From Dendrolimus kikuchii (taxonomy: Eukaryota > Arthropoda > Insecta > Lepidoptera > Lasiocampidae): a DNA stretch of 64,000 nt. Shown piece by piece: positions 33,313-42,490 of the stretch (its first letter is position 1; every line of letters starts with the position of its first letter). The notes below the pieces were generated by a model. It did no database searches. It worked only from the letters and a program-made list of their open reading frames with translations, and had not been told where the DNA came from. Both the position numbers and the translations under genes were made by a program. The stretch is from positions 6,087,501 through 6,151,500 of the forward strand of contig CM034402.1 in assembly GCA_019925095.2 (NCBI GenBank), given 5' to 3'.

Positions 33313-33735
33313 TTATTTATTTCAAGACAACACAGTCCAATACATCTTCACAAAACACATACAATAATGTTATTAGTAATATTGCTACTACGCAATCTGA
33401 TTAGTAACGAAGCTGTTTTTTTACGCCATATAGCATCAAAGCCATCTATGTGCGCTTCAGCGAACATAGACAACGCACTGCAGAAACGCGGTCGCTCTGA
33501 GAGAATTATTGGTCCCGTAGGGCATTGTGAGCTCTTTGGGTATATTTGAACCATAGACTTGTCGAGTACAGTAAGTCTTAAACAAACTTATTTTAACCGT
33601 CTCTGTACACCGAGCAAATCTCCGGACCAACATGTTTGCCCGGACTGACAATGCCCTACGTACCTTATCCATGTCTACATTGTCGTCCTGGACCTCCGTT
33701 ACCCAATGCCCCAGATATTTAAACTCTTTAATTCT
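33313..33735 (-). pseudogene. LINE reverse transcriptase C-terminal relic
   Basis: Two minus frames carry the parts. 33672-33457: MDKVRRALSVRANMLVRRFA, ..ETVKISLFKTYCTRQVYGSN. 33554-33348: ..RPRFCSALSMFAEAHIDGFD.., AIWRKKTASLLIRLRSS. They match a common insect LINE segment (RR.L..R.NML.RRFA.C...VK..LFK.YC, then FR.L..LPR.CSAS.MF..A..D.F.A..RK..ASL..R.R.S). A frameshift lies near 33500-33550. The left edge (ttatttatttcaagacaaca) recurs at 45508, where it is cut by a Helitron. Confidence 0.7.
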
Positions 33736-33819
33736 AGTTACAAAGCATAGCGTGGCGTAGCTCTACTACGTTGAATTTACATTTTGCATTTTGATTACAT
33801 TTCTTAGAGACGACTCGAT

Positions 33820-34065
33820 GTGATACCGTGCTTTAACAGACCGGCGTGTAACGGTTACCCTTGAGCTAATTTCCCTCTTCTCTTATCCCATCCTCTTATT
33901 GTAATGATATATCGCATGCCCTCTATCTAATTCCGCTATTATTTTACCCCATTCTAAAGGCAAGCAACGCACTGGCTGCACTCATGGTGCTGCAAACGTC
34001 TAAAGGCGACAATAACTACTTCCAATTACCGAGCCGTCTGCCTGTGTGCTAACTTCGAAAGAAAA
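33820..34065 (+). mobile_element. Fam-R retroelement 3' end
   Basis: gagctaatttccctcttctc, then gcaagcaacgcactggctgc, ggtgctgcaaacgtctaaag, gcgacaataactacttcc and cgtctgcctgtgtgctaa. The last ~70 bp are the tail shared with Fam-A and Fam-B. It abuts the Fam-K palindrome. Confidence 0.5.
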
Positions 34066-34071
34066 AAATAC

Positions 34072-34300
34072 ATAATAAAACTACGTTTTAACGGTTTTAA
34101 GCGCGATAATTTTATTTGATTTTGTTTTTTCCGACGTTTCGGCCACTTTTCAGTGGCCGTGATCACGGCCTCGGATCACACTGAAAAGTGGCCGAAACGT
34201 CGGAAAAAACAAAATCAAATAAAATTACCGCGCTTAAAACCGTTAAAACGTAGTTTTATTATATATACAAGTCGCGAAAACTTAAGAAAATATTATATAA
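34072..34300 (+). mobile_element. Fam-K inverted dimer (Penelope-like)
   Basis: Arms 34072-34155 and 34179-34262 are inverted repeats of 84 bp with one mismatch. The 23-nt centre contains gccgtgatcacggc, itself a palindrome. Each arm carries actgaaaagtggccgaaacg and cttaaaaccgttaaaacg. Only the right side extends further (caagtcgcgaaaacttaaga). Inverted terminal units with a one-sided extension are known in Penelope-like elements. The 67-codon frame here is not a gene. Confidence 0.6.
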
Positions 34301-34596
34301 AAATATATTTCCGAAAGTCTTTCAACTTTACATATAATACAAAACATATCCTTTAACTTCACACCTTTGTTCAATACACATCACTATATAACTTCCAGTT
34401 ATATACAAAAGAAAGTAACTTACTGCTTAAATAGTTATTGGATTTTCAGTTACTAAAATATTGATTTAAAAATAAATTTTAATGACCCTTTCAGTTAATT
34501 GTTCTTGAAACTTTGAGTAGGGCAATCAGTATTATCTCTTTTATAACCTTGTAAAACAACTATTAGTATACATTTTAATTTAGAAATTATAAAAAC

Positions 34597-34815
34597 TTAT
34601 ATTGTTGCTTAGTGGTTAACGCATTCACCTCCTAGATTGAAAGGCCGCGAGTTCAAATCATAACGCGATAAAGCATTACATTTCTCTGGCAATTTTTCTG
34701 ACCTACATATTGTTACAATTATCATTTGCTAACAGTAAAGGAAAACATCGTGATGAAACCTACCTATCAAGATAACCGATGTGCTAAACCCGCCAAGCCC
34801 CTTGGACAACCGTGG
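34597..34815 (+). mobile_element. tRNA-derived SINE
   Basis: A-box-like ttgcttagtggttaacgc, B-box-like gcgagttcaaatcataa ~30 nt on, then ggaaaacatcgtgatgaaac as in the 11812 copy, and a ttggacaaccgtggcggga end. A tRNA cloverleaf does not form beyond the T-arm region. Confidence 0.65.
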
Positions 34816-34995
34816 CGGGAATACTATCCGTTCCCTCTTCCTATAAATTGGTCAACACGATCCCAGGAGTGGAATGTTTATGGTTTGTTATTATTACGCT
34901 AGATATTACAATATCCTGTGGGATACAGATTCAAAAGTCACACAGGAAAATCGCAGGAATATACTTCACAAGAATGTTTAACGTATACAAGATAA

Positions 34996-35243
34996 TACAC
35001 ACATACATACATAACTTCACGCCAATTCCCTTGCGGGGTAGGCACGAGCAACAGAGCGCCATTCAAGCTTATTCTTACACACCTCACTTGCTTCTTTGAC
35101 ATTCAAACTCTTGTCATGAACGCTCGTCTGTTCTTAAGGCTCCTGACATCACCTTCTGCTAGTAGACGATCAATTTGATCATGGAAGGTGTGTCGTGGCC
35201 TTCCACGACTTCTGCATCCATCCACTTTTGCATTGTATATCTA
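34996..35243 (-). pseudogene. Fam-D RTE-like LINE C-terminus, copy 5
   Basis: On the minus strand: YNAKVDGCRSRGRPRHTFHD, QIDRLLAEGDVRSLKNRRA, ..VKEASEVCK.., VARAYPARELA, then an (ATGT)n tail at 34996-35015. 5'-truncated shortly upstream of YNAKVDG. Confidence 0.7.
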
Positions 35244-35744
35244 GCGAATAATAGATAATAATAATGAAACAAAAATATCGAAAATTGTGATTTACGCAAA
35301 ATCCTTGTTTGCAATGTATTTCACGAACGGCTTGTCCGAAATTTATAGCGGTAATGTATTACTGCTTAGTTTTTCCTAACATTCAAAATGCTCACAAAAA
35401 CTGATATTTTTGTACTATGTGCAAATAACGTCAATTAAAGATTTATCGTTTGTAGGTATAAAATATTATTATTGCGAACAGAATAAAGGAATAGTCGTTA
35501 TTTAAAGTTACATAAAACCTAACTTTTTCCTTCCTCCCGGACGAAGGTGGAGGAGGCCTTCACCCGAAGAGGGGTCCAAAATCAAGACTAACTAAAAATT
35601 ACTAACTTAATTAATAACAAACATATATTACTTAACACACTATCACCACAACTAACATCTAAGAAAACTAACAAACCACTAATAACCTATATGTATGTAA
35701 ATGAAAACTGTTCTTGTTAAAAGATTTTGGAAATAAAGGCTTTA
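35244..35744. other. Unassigned DNA
   Basis: No gene is seen. A short G/C-richer stretch at 35530-35580 (ttcctcccggacgaaggtgg) may be an old TE piece. Confidence 0.3.
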
Positions 35745-36697
35745 TAATAGTTATATGTATGTCTCTAGACACTACGGGCCATAAAAATGGCCCGGACTTT
35801 TTGAGGGCTTGTATGGGGCCATGGGAAGGCCAACACATAGAGAGGCCCCTAAGACAAATTTAATCTAAATGTGGCATGACAGAAAACGGCCTTTATTCCT
35901 GTTTACACCATATTAACTTCTTCGCGTCTCTCTGCGTATTCTACCGATTGTACAATGAGGAATGTTCCGAGGAACTGTTCAGATTGGTGCCCTCGTCTTC
36001 CGTTTACTACCGCACGCCATCGGCTGAGCGTTCATTTCCACTTCCTAGAGCCGCTTTGGTCTTGAATGCAACGGTTCTCAAGAACGTTTCTCTTGCGCAC
36101 CGTGGGGATGTGGAATGAGCTCCCAGCCATGCTTTCCCACAGCGCTACAATATGGGGTTCTTTAAAAAGGGTGTCATAAAATTTCTTCGAGGCCGGCAGC
36201 GCGTTGGTGACATATTTGGTGTTGTAAACTTTATAGGCAACAGTAACTGCTTTCCATCAGGTGGGTTGTCTGCATATCTGCTGTACTTCAGCTATAAAAA
36301 AAAAATGCACCCAAGGATAAGCCCCGGTCAGTGTAGGACTATTGTAGGGAATGAGAACAAAAGGTACCGGGCTATTCGGTTGAACTGCTAATGGAACTAG
36401 GGATCTAGGACTATGGGGACTATGGCGTCTGCCCGACACAATGTTCGGGGAATATGGAAAAATGGGCAGACGTTGACTCGCTACTCACTGCATGGGCCCC
36501 TAAAAATGCCAAACAAGATTGGCGAGGGGCTGAGTGGCTAAGGGGTGTCGACAGGTGCGCTGCAGATTCACTGAAGCTACTTCTAACGTTAGTCCATTTA
36601 TCATTTCCACCCCTGGAGCTTGAGTCTTAGCTCTAGCGATCTTCACTCCATGCTGGCTGGATAAGGCAAGGACAGAGGCGGAGTCTTGTGCTTTATT
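35745..36697 (-). mobile_element. Fam-I element, copy 2, split by Fam-B
   Basis: Left part 35745-35914 and right part 36304-36697 match 18106-18857. A Fam-B LINE end lies between, inserted ~35 bp from where Fam-A split the other copy. The minus frame at 36439-36257 (..SLVPLAVQPNSPVPFVLI..) has a matching frame in copy 1 (..VPLAVHPNSPVPFVLI..), which suggests shared coding ancestry of unknown family. Confidence 0.55.
35915..36303 (+). pseudogene. Fam-B LINE 3' end with RT C-terminus, copy 3
   Basis: The plus strand reads FFASLCVFYRLYNEECSEEL, FRLVPSSSVYYRT, then a shortened stretch; LRT.GMWNELPAM continues in another phase; MGFFKKGVIKFLRGRQRVGD and IFGVVNFIGNSN close the coding part. The tail ends ctataaaaaaaaaa. 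The GIHPHFLEPL segment is shortened and frameshifted relative to copy 2. It sits inside Fam-I. Confidence 0.75.
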
Positions 36698-36799
36698 AGT
36701 ATTATTATACCTAACTAAAATGTTTTTCTTTCCTGATCAGAGCTATGTAGTGACATTATTAGTGGTTTCAGACGGTTTATTTGTCTTACCAGTATCAAA

Positions 36800-37046
36800 T
36801 CTGCATACTTAGTAGGTATAAAAAAAATCACTTTCCGTGTCTGCCTGTCTGTATATCCGCTAACTCCTAAACCACGCAACGGAATTTTTATGCGGTTTTT
36901 ACTATCAGTTAGATACTTTTTTAAGGAAAGTTTATATATTTACTAACAATTGCTCACGGCTTTTCTCAGGATATATAAATAACCTAATTAAGTTTTTATG
37001 TAAGTATAATAGAGCTACCTACTGGGGTTTCACCCGGGCGTTCTAG
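36800..37046 (+). mobile_element. Helitron-like element
   Basis: A|TCTGCATACTTAGTAGG at the left; ggggtttcacccgggcgttCTAG|T at the right. The end hairpin is short. The interior ccacgcaacggaatttttat block is one I know from lepidopteran repeats. A second Helitron begins 25 bp to the right. Confidence 0.5.
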
Positions 37047-37567
37047 TAATTTATAAATAACTAGCAGTCCCGGCAGACGTTGTCCTGCCATAAGAAAATA
37101 AAAATCTAGAACCACCGCCAAGTATTTTGATTAGATTGACATTTTTAAATTCGTAATATCTTTAGAATGGAAGTCCGATTTGAATAATTCAAAAAGTAAT
37201 CTACAGGTATTGAAACAGTCTTGAATACGAAATGATTTATTTGGATAAGGATTAATATAAAGGTACGGATAACATGGTCTGATTTAGGTCGGAATTTCTA
37301 TCAACTTTTAAAATGTAAAAAATTAGTTATAGTGACATAACTACAACAGTTGGACGTATAGTAGGTATAGCAAAGTTTTTTCTAGACATTCATATGTATT
37401 CTTTAATACTGTAGAACAAATTTTTGTTCTATCATAAATAGTTACCGCAGCGCATCCGATGACTTTTTTACACCTTGGGTTACATTATTGAAGTTTAAGT
37501 AGGGATCCCTAATTTTTCTAGTAATAAATATAGCCTATGTTACTTAGGGATAATGTAACATGCTAAT

Positions 37568-38079
37568 GGTTCGCCATCTGGTCTCAAGAGCTGGAAAACC
37601 CTGCGGCCGGCGGCTTCACGGTGGAGGCTATCAGGCCGCAGCTGATGAAATGGGTCACCCGCGAAAGCGGAACCCTGACCTTCAGGATGACACAGATACT
37701 TACCGGACACGAGTGTTTCGATAAGTATCTGTGTCACATAGTGGGCTGCTTGCCTTTCTCGAAATGCCGCCAGTGCAGCGCTCCCGACACGGCGTTTCAC
37801 ACGCTAGTCGAGTGCGCGGCATGGGCGCCGCAGCGTTTCGAACGCGAGACACAAGTAGGAGCGATCGACTCGCTCTGCAGTCTGGTGAAAGCCATGCTGC
37901 ATAGCAGCGATACCTGGGAGGTTGCGGTTACTTTTTGTGAGACCGTAATGTCTCTCAAAGAGGCCGCCGAACGAGATAGGGAGGGGAGTATTATTGCGCG
38001 TGCTAATGCGACTGCACGCGGACGCCGGCGGTTGGCTGGCATCCGGAGACGCAGGTATGCGCATGACTTCCCACCCTGA
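37568..38079 (+). pseudogene. R1-clade LINE ORF2 C-terminal fragment
   Basis: The frame is open from the 5' junction: FAIWSQELENPAAGGFTVEA, ..ESGTLTFRMTQILTGHECFD.., KYLCHIVGCLPFSKCRQCSA and ..FHTLVECAAW.., to a stop at 38077. Blocks typical of R1/TRAS-type elements are LTGH.CF..YL, a zinc knuckle C-X2-C-X7-H-X4-C (CRQC..H..C), then ..FCE.VMS.KEAAER.RE.. and an Arg-rich end. Endonuclease and RT domains are absent because of 5' truncation. About 170 codons without a stop or frameshift make this one of the youngest LINE pieces in the window. It is not expected to be expressed. Confidence 0.85.
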
Positions 38080-38447
38080 ATAATACCGCTTCGGGGGGCC
38101 TTTAGCTATCAAGGGAGCAAAGGATTCATCACCCCCGCTAACGAAGTGGATGTGTTCTGATTCCCGGGGCACATTCAGGCACTTTTCGCGCTGGATCGGA
38201 CTGGGCGTAACTACGTTCTAAGTCTCAGCCTTTCCTATATAAAAAGCGCGGGGCACATGGGAGGAGGGTGGTTTTAGTGGGTAGTGGTTGTTGCCCGTGC
38301 AACTTCTCGGAGTCCCCACACAAGCCCGTTGATTATTGTTTGGATTGCCCCTTCTGGGAATGCCTCCATGACCGACTATGGTCTAATCCCTTGCAAAGGA
38401 CCCGGTACTGTGCATAAATAGCATTTCCCCTGCCTGAAAAAAAAAAG
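37568..38447 (+). mobile_element. R1-like non-LTR retrotransposon, 5'-truncated insertion
   Basis: Coding tail, ~368 bp GC-rich 3' UTR and a poly(A) run at 38437-38446. A perfect 9-bp target-site duplication, catgctaat, is at 37559-37567 and 38448-38456. The insertion point lies within the Helitron-like host, so the order of events is clear. Confidence 0.85.
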
Positions 38448-38556
38448 CATGCTAATAGCGAAAGAATTTTTGAAAGCGGTCCAGTAGTTTTTAATTTTAT
38501 TCGTTTTAAACATACAAAAATACAAATCTTTCCTCTTTATAAAATATTAGCGTAGA

Positions 38557-39037
38557 TCGAAATTTAACAATGTCTTCGAGCAAATAAGCATCTCCACCCA
38601 AACCTCAGCCAAATTATAGGTCTTTGACTAACGCGTAACATCATGTTTCTTGTGGTTACTCGAAGTCGCATTTCACAAAGAAAGAGCATTTTCATACAAT
38701 TATACAATATATATTTAAAAACGATTACTTACAACTAAGGAAGATATAAATCAAACTTTTGAAAAAAATAACTGCATGGCACAGCTTTCGATGTCGCCAA
38801 AAACTTTTTGCTAGCTTTCAATATTATTATTATTACATATTGTGAAATTCCTTCTAGATGAAACAAAACTGTATTTTTAGGTCCAAAATTTTCCTTATAT
38901 AAGTTGCCAAAATAATTACAAGTAAGCTTTATGACTTATGATATAGTGGAATACATGGAATAAATACAAATATGCACTATACACTAAAATCAAAGTGAAT
39001 TGTAAACTAAACTAGACTATAAAAATACTACTATAAA
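38557..39037. other. Unassigned AT-rich DNA
   Basis: No gene or recognised repeat is seen. Confidence 0.3.
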
Positions 39038-39442
39038 CTAGCTGGCCCGGCAAACTTCGTACCGCCTCAGCATCAATAGATAAAAAACGTTAATTTCTGA
39101 ACGACGGGACGAACATCAAACGCTTGACATTCAAAACCAAAAAAAAAGTGAAAAACAAGGCTTCACGTTTAAATTTAATTTGATTTCTGAACGACTTTTA
39201 AATTTAATTGATTTCTAAAAGACCGGACGAACATCAAATGTTTGATAGGTAGGAATAGTTTCTAAGGGAAAGGGAAATTGTTGGTTTTACTATATTCCAA
39301 GCATTTTTTTCATATTTACTCACCTTTTAAACCTTCCCTGGACTTCCACAAAAAATTCAAAACCAAAATTAACCAAATCAAGCCAGCCGTTCTTGAGTTT
39401 TAGCGAGACTAACGAACTGCAATTGAGTTTTATATATATAGA
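39038..39442 (-). mobile_element. Helitron-like element
   Basis: Plus-strand CTAG at 39038-39041 preceded by A, then ctggcccggcaaacttcgta. The minus start is A|TCTATATATATAAAACTC at 39442. An inner near-tandem repeat (tgatttctgaacgac / tgatttctaaaagac with ggacgaacatcaaa) is visible at 39090-39245. Confidence 0.6.
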
Positions 39443-39544
39443 TATATATTTGTAGATTGTTATTATATTGTGTACAATAATAATGAATAAATTTATTGTA
39501 TGAAATCTTACAATTATCATTTACAATCCCGATTAAATCTTATA

Positions 39545-39835
39545 TACAGCTTAATTTACAAAAGATAAAAATTACAAATAGTAAATGGGTCCCAAATCAC
39601 CATCAGTTGGGAACGTTCCCAAAACGCTGACCGCGTTACCACGTTGTATGGCAACGCATAAGCGTTGCCATAATATAGGCCAGCGTTTTGGTTGCGTGAG
39701 ACATCTATCAATCGTTTTGATAGGTCTCGATAAAGGCGCTGGGCTTCTGAACCCCATGGCCTTAGAGTTTCATTTTCAATATTCATTTCAGTTAACGCCA
39801 TTTCTGCTACTCGTTATACCAATGTTTTCTAAATA
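39545..39835 (-). pseudogene. Fam-G LINE C-terminus, copy 4
   Basis: The minus frame 39801-39556: MALTEMNIENETLRPWGSEA, QRLYRDLSKRLIDVSRNQNA, GLYYGN.., with the other frame supplying ..RLCVAIQRGNAVSVLGTF.. A frameshift lies before the QRGN block. Same family as 17224-17465. Confidence 0.6.
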
Positions 39836-39904
39836 AATAAATAAACTATAGTCTTGCCAAAACTAATAACCTACCGGATCCAAATGTTTTTCTATGTTCA
39901 TATA

Positions 39905-40315
39905 GGTTTGCGCTTGACCGCTGTCTCAAATGGGGCCAAATTCTACTATTATAATCTAGTCAAAATCGCCGAAAACTATCGTCTCAATCATAGGTTTGCC
40001 TGATGTCGGTAATCTGTTAATTCCAGTGGCGTGTATGTGGCACGCCACTCTATCTTTATAAATATTTGTATGCGAAAACTCGCTAAGTAAATGTTTAAAT
40101 GGTAGTTTTTCAATATTCATTTCAGTTAACGCCATTTCTGCTAATCGATTTACCAAAGTCTTCTACCATTAGTCCGTCGCGACGAATTGAGAAGATATTG
40201 TGGAGCTATTAGAATACGAATTTTGACACTGTCGGAATGGAATCGTACTTTGAATATCTTTGCAACGCAATATTGAAATAGTAGAATTGGGCCCCAGACA
40301 TTGAGTCAAATTAGC
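39905..40315. mobile_element. MITE-like element with imperfect inverted ends
   Basis: ttgaccgctgtctcaaatgg, ggccaaattctactatt (39915-39951) is inverted with changes at ~40280-40312 (aatagtagaattgggccc, agacattgagtcaa). Inside at 40105-40165 lies a second copy of the MALTEMNIE-coding piece of Fam-G also present at 39774-39826. Confidence 0.45.
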
Positions 40316-40347
40316 AGTAAATGTAACAAAATAACTATGTAAGTTTT

Positions 40348-40573
40348 TATTTTTATTGCAGGAGTTCAGCACACAGGCAGACGGCCCACTTGATGGAAAG
40401 CGGTCACCATCGTCTATAGACATTTGCAACACCAAAGTTGCTACAAATGCGCTGCTGCTCTCTTAAGGGAGACAGGTCACTAATGCCGGAACGCAACTCA
40501 AGGTTATTATGGCGACATAATTTAGACTAGGGGTGGTAGCCATCCAGTCGGACAAATGCCCTATCACCAGGCA
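40348..40573 (-). mobile_element. Fam-A copy 8 (headless)
   Basis: From tttttattgcaggagttcag to tatcaccaggcacc. A gap around gagacaggtcactaatgcc removes ~10 bp. Its sense 5' end coincides with copies 1 and 3. Confidence 0.7.
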
Positions 40574-40943
40574 CCAAAAAAAAACCAAACTAGTAAGTCC
40601 TCGACAAAAACACAAGTTTATTTATTAAAGTAATTGAAATAGCAGCGTATGTTTATCAAAATGCTTGATACCTATCTGACACATTGTTTTATTTTAATAT
40701 GCAAATGCTTTTAAACTGTCATATATCATACAAAATCCAATTGAATATCTAACGTCGATAAATTTTATAGTTGACAGCGTTTCACTCGTGACGTTGTTGG
40801 TGAGTTATGTATGTATGAAAATATTTTCGAAATTCAGATCAGTGATAAAAAAATGTTTTACGAGGTTATACAGAATTGATATAAATTTATTAAAAATATG
40901 GTATTCCTGATTAATATTGGGTTTTATGATTTTGTATATTTTA
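40574..40943. other. Unassigned AT-rich DNA
   Basis: No gene or recognised repeat is seen. Confidence 0.3.
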
Positions 40944-41382
40944 TCCGATACTAATATGATATAGCTGAAGAGTTTGTTTGTTTGCTTAAACGCGCTAATC
41001 TCAGGAACTACTGGTCTGATTTGAAAAATTCTTTCAGTGTTAGATAGCCCATTTATCGAAGTAGGCTATATATCATCACGCTAAGACCAACAAGAGCGGA
41101 GCACCAATGAAGAATGTTTCCAAATGGGGGTATTTTTAAGTTACTTTTTGTATGAAATTATATACATGAAAAACTAAATTAAAAACAATCTTTTCGTTAA
41201 ATACGTGGTTTATTACATTAGACAAATTAGAGGGGAAAAAAAGTGACAGCTTACAGCCGGGCTACAAACAAGGTTACAATGAGCAGGCAAAGGAACAGCC
41301 TCATAAAATAAAATAAAATAAATTAATGCTAGAACACTTTTTTTTATTATTCCGCGCGGACAAAGTCGCGGACAGAAGCTAG
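40944..41382 (+). mobile_element. Helitron-like element
   Basis: A|TCCGATACTAATATGATAT start; the interior has gaactactggtctgatttg. The end ccgcgcggacaaagtcgcgg, acagaagCTAG|T has the hairpin-plus-CTAG form. 439 bp, non-autonomous. Confidence 0.65.
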
Positions 41383-41649
41383 TGATTTATAAATGAATTT
41401 GTAATTTCGCGAAAAGATAAATTATATTCAGGAGGAGGATATAAGTTATATAACAATATTTTATGGGGAAATGAAAAAAGGGATGAAAACTTGTATGGCT
41501 ATTCAGAATTTCTCGAGTTAGATATATAAAAAGTGATACGTGTTTCAAAATACAAATAATGACTAGTACAATAATCTACTTAATTTGTAATAGTCTCTTC
41601 TTTTATAAATTTTCACCATATTTTCGTTTTATTAATGAATAAAACAATT

Positions 41650-41916
41650 TCACCCGCGACTTCGTCCGCGTGGATATTTTTTCGCGGAACTCTAAAAAGA
41701 AGAAAAAGTAGCCTAAGTTACTTGTGATAAAATCAACTATCTGCCAGTGAAAGTTCCTTCAAAATCGGTTCAGCCGTTTCAGCGATTAGCCGGAACATCC
41801 AAAGAGACTTTAATTTAAAAAAATATATTTTCGGAATTTTCTGGTCCACAATTACCCCCCTGATTGTTTTGAAATTACAAACAAGCACTTCAGTTTTATT
41901 TATCTGTATGTATAGA
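41650..41916 (-). mobile_element. Helitron-like element (cgcgacttcgtccgcg type)
   Basis: cacccgcgacttcgtccgcg, then cctaagttacttgtgataaa, aaaatcggttcagccgtttc, and the minus start A|TCTATACATACAGATAAAT at the right edge. The same order is seen at 53280-53574. The CTAG end is lost. Confidence 0.55.
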
Positions 41917-41964
41917 TAGTAATGTTTGACAATTATAAAGTAAGTAGAGCCTAGATATAGTCAA

Positions 41965-42200
41965 GATGGACTCTTACCTAGAAGGTCATCACACGGGACT
42001 TGAAGACACCCAGGTTGTATCGGGAACGATAGCCTGCGGCAATGAGTTCCACTCTTGCGGTTTGCATGATGAGGGTAGACGCAAATCGCTTCGTTCTTAT
42101 ATGTAGAATATCTACTATATTTCGGTGTCGTATGCTGGGTTGTCCGATGATGGAGTGGAAACGGCGGGATCAAATCTAAGAGCTCAGCCGCATATTTAAA
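41965..42200 (-). repeat. Lepidopteran interspersed repeat fragment
   Basis: Blocks acttgaagacacccaggttg, gcggcaatgagttccactct and tagacgcaaatcgcttcgtt match, from memory of the pattern, a LINE 3' region common in Lepidoptera. A minus frame 42173-41961 is unremarkable. Family unassigned. Confidence 0.35.
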
Positions 42201-42261
42201 AGATGAATCTCACAGATTACTTATTCAAAAAGTCTACCACCGCTTTCAAAGCAATTTTAGT

Positions 42262-42490
42262 TACTTAATATTTTCTTAAATTTTCGCGACTTGTACATAT
42301 AATAAAACTACGTTTTAACGGTTTAAAGCGCAGTAATTTATTTGATTATTTATTAGAAGAAGACAAAAATGTCAAGTCATTGACACTTGACGTCTTTGTG
42401 TTCCGTGATCAAGGTCGGAAAAGTCGGAATAATAAAAAAATAAATAAATTATCGCGTTTAAAACCGTTAAAACGTAGTTTTATTATAATT
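42262..42490 (-). mobile_element. Fam-K inverted dimer, copy 2
   Basis: Left unit 42300-42352 (aataaaactacgttttaacg, gtttaaagcgcagtaattta) is inverted at ~42435-42487. The one-sided extension (ttttcttaaattttcgcgac) is here on the left, the mirror of the 34 kb copy. The centre contains the dyad gtcaagtcattgacacttgac. Confidence 0.55.

Larger units (their letters stand above)
37071..38556 (-). mobile_element. Helitron-like element hosting an R1-like insertion
   Basis: Minus-strand start A|TCTACGCTAATATTTTATAA at 38556; end CTAG (37071-37074) preceded on plus by A. The hairpin ggcaggacaacgtctgcc lies next to the CTAG. Removing the insertion and one TSD copy leaves ~597 bp, and the body blocks rejoin (..gggataatgtaacatgctaat + agcgaaagaattt..). 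Confidence 0.7.

Noticed and set aside
34153..34356. 67-codon Lys-rich plus frame
   Set aside because: It runs through the Fam-K palindrome arm and its AT-rich extension; no independent support.
37540..38172. Minus-strand frames of 81-122 codons at 37.5-38.2 kb
   Set aside because: They are antisense shadows of the GC-rich R1-like coding fragment, whose plus frame matches known LINE motifs.
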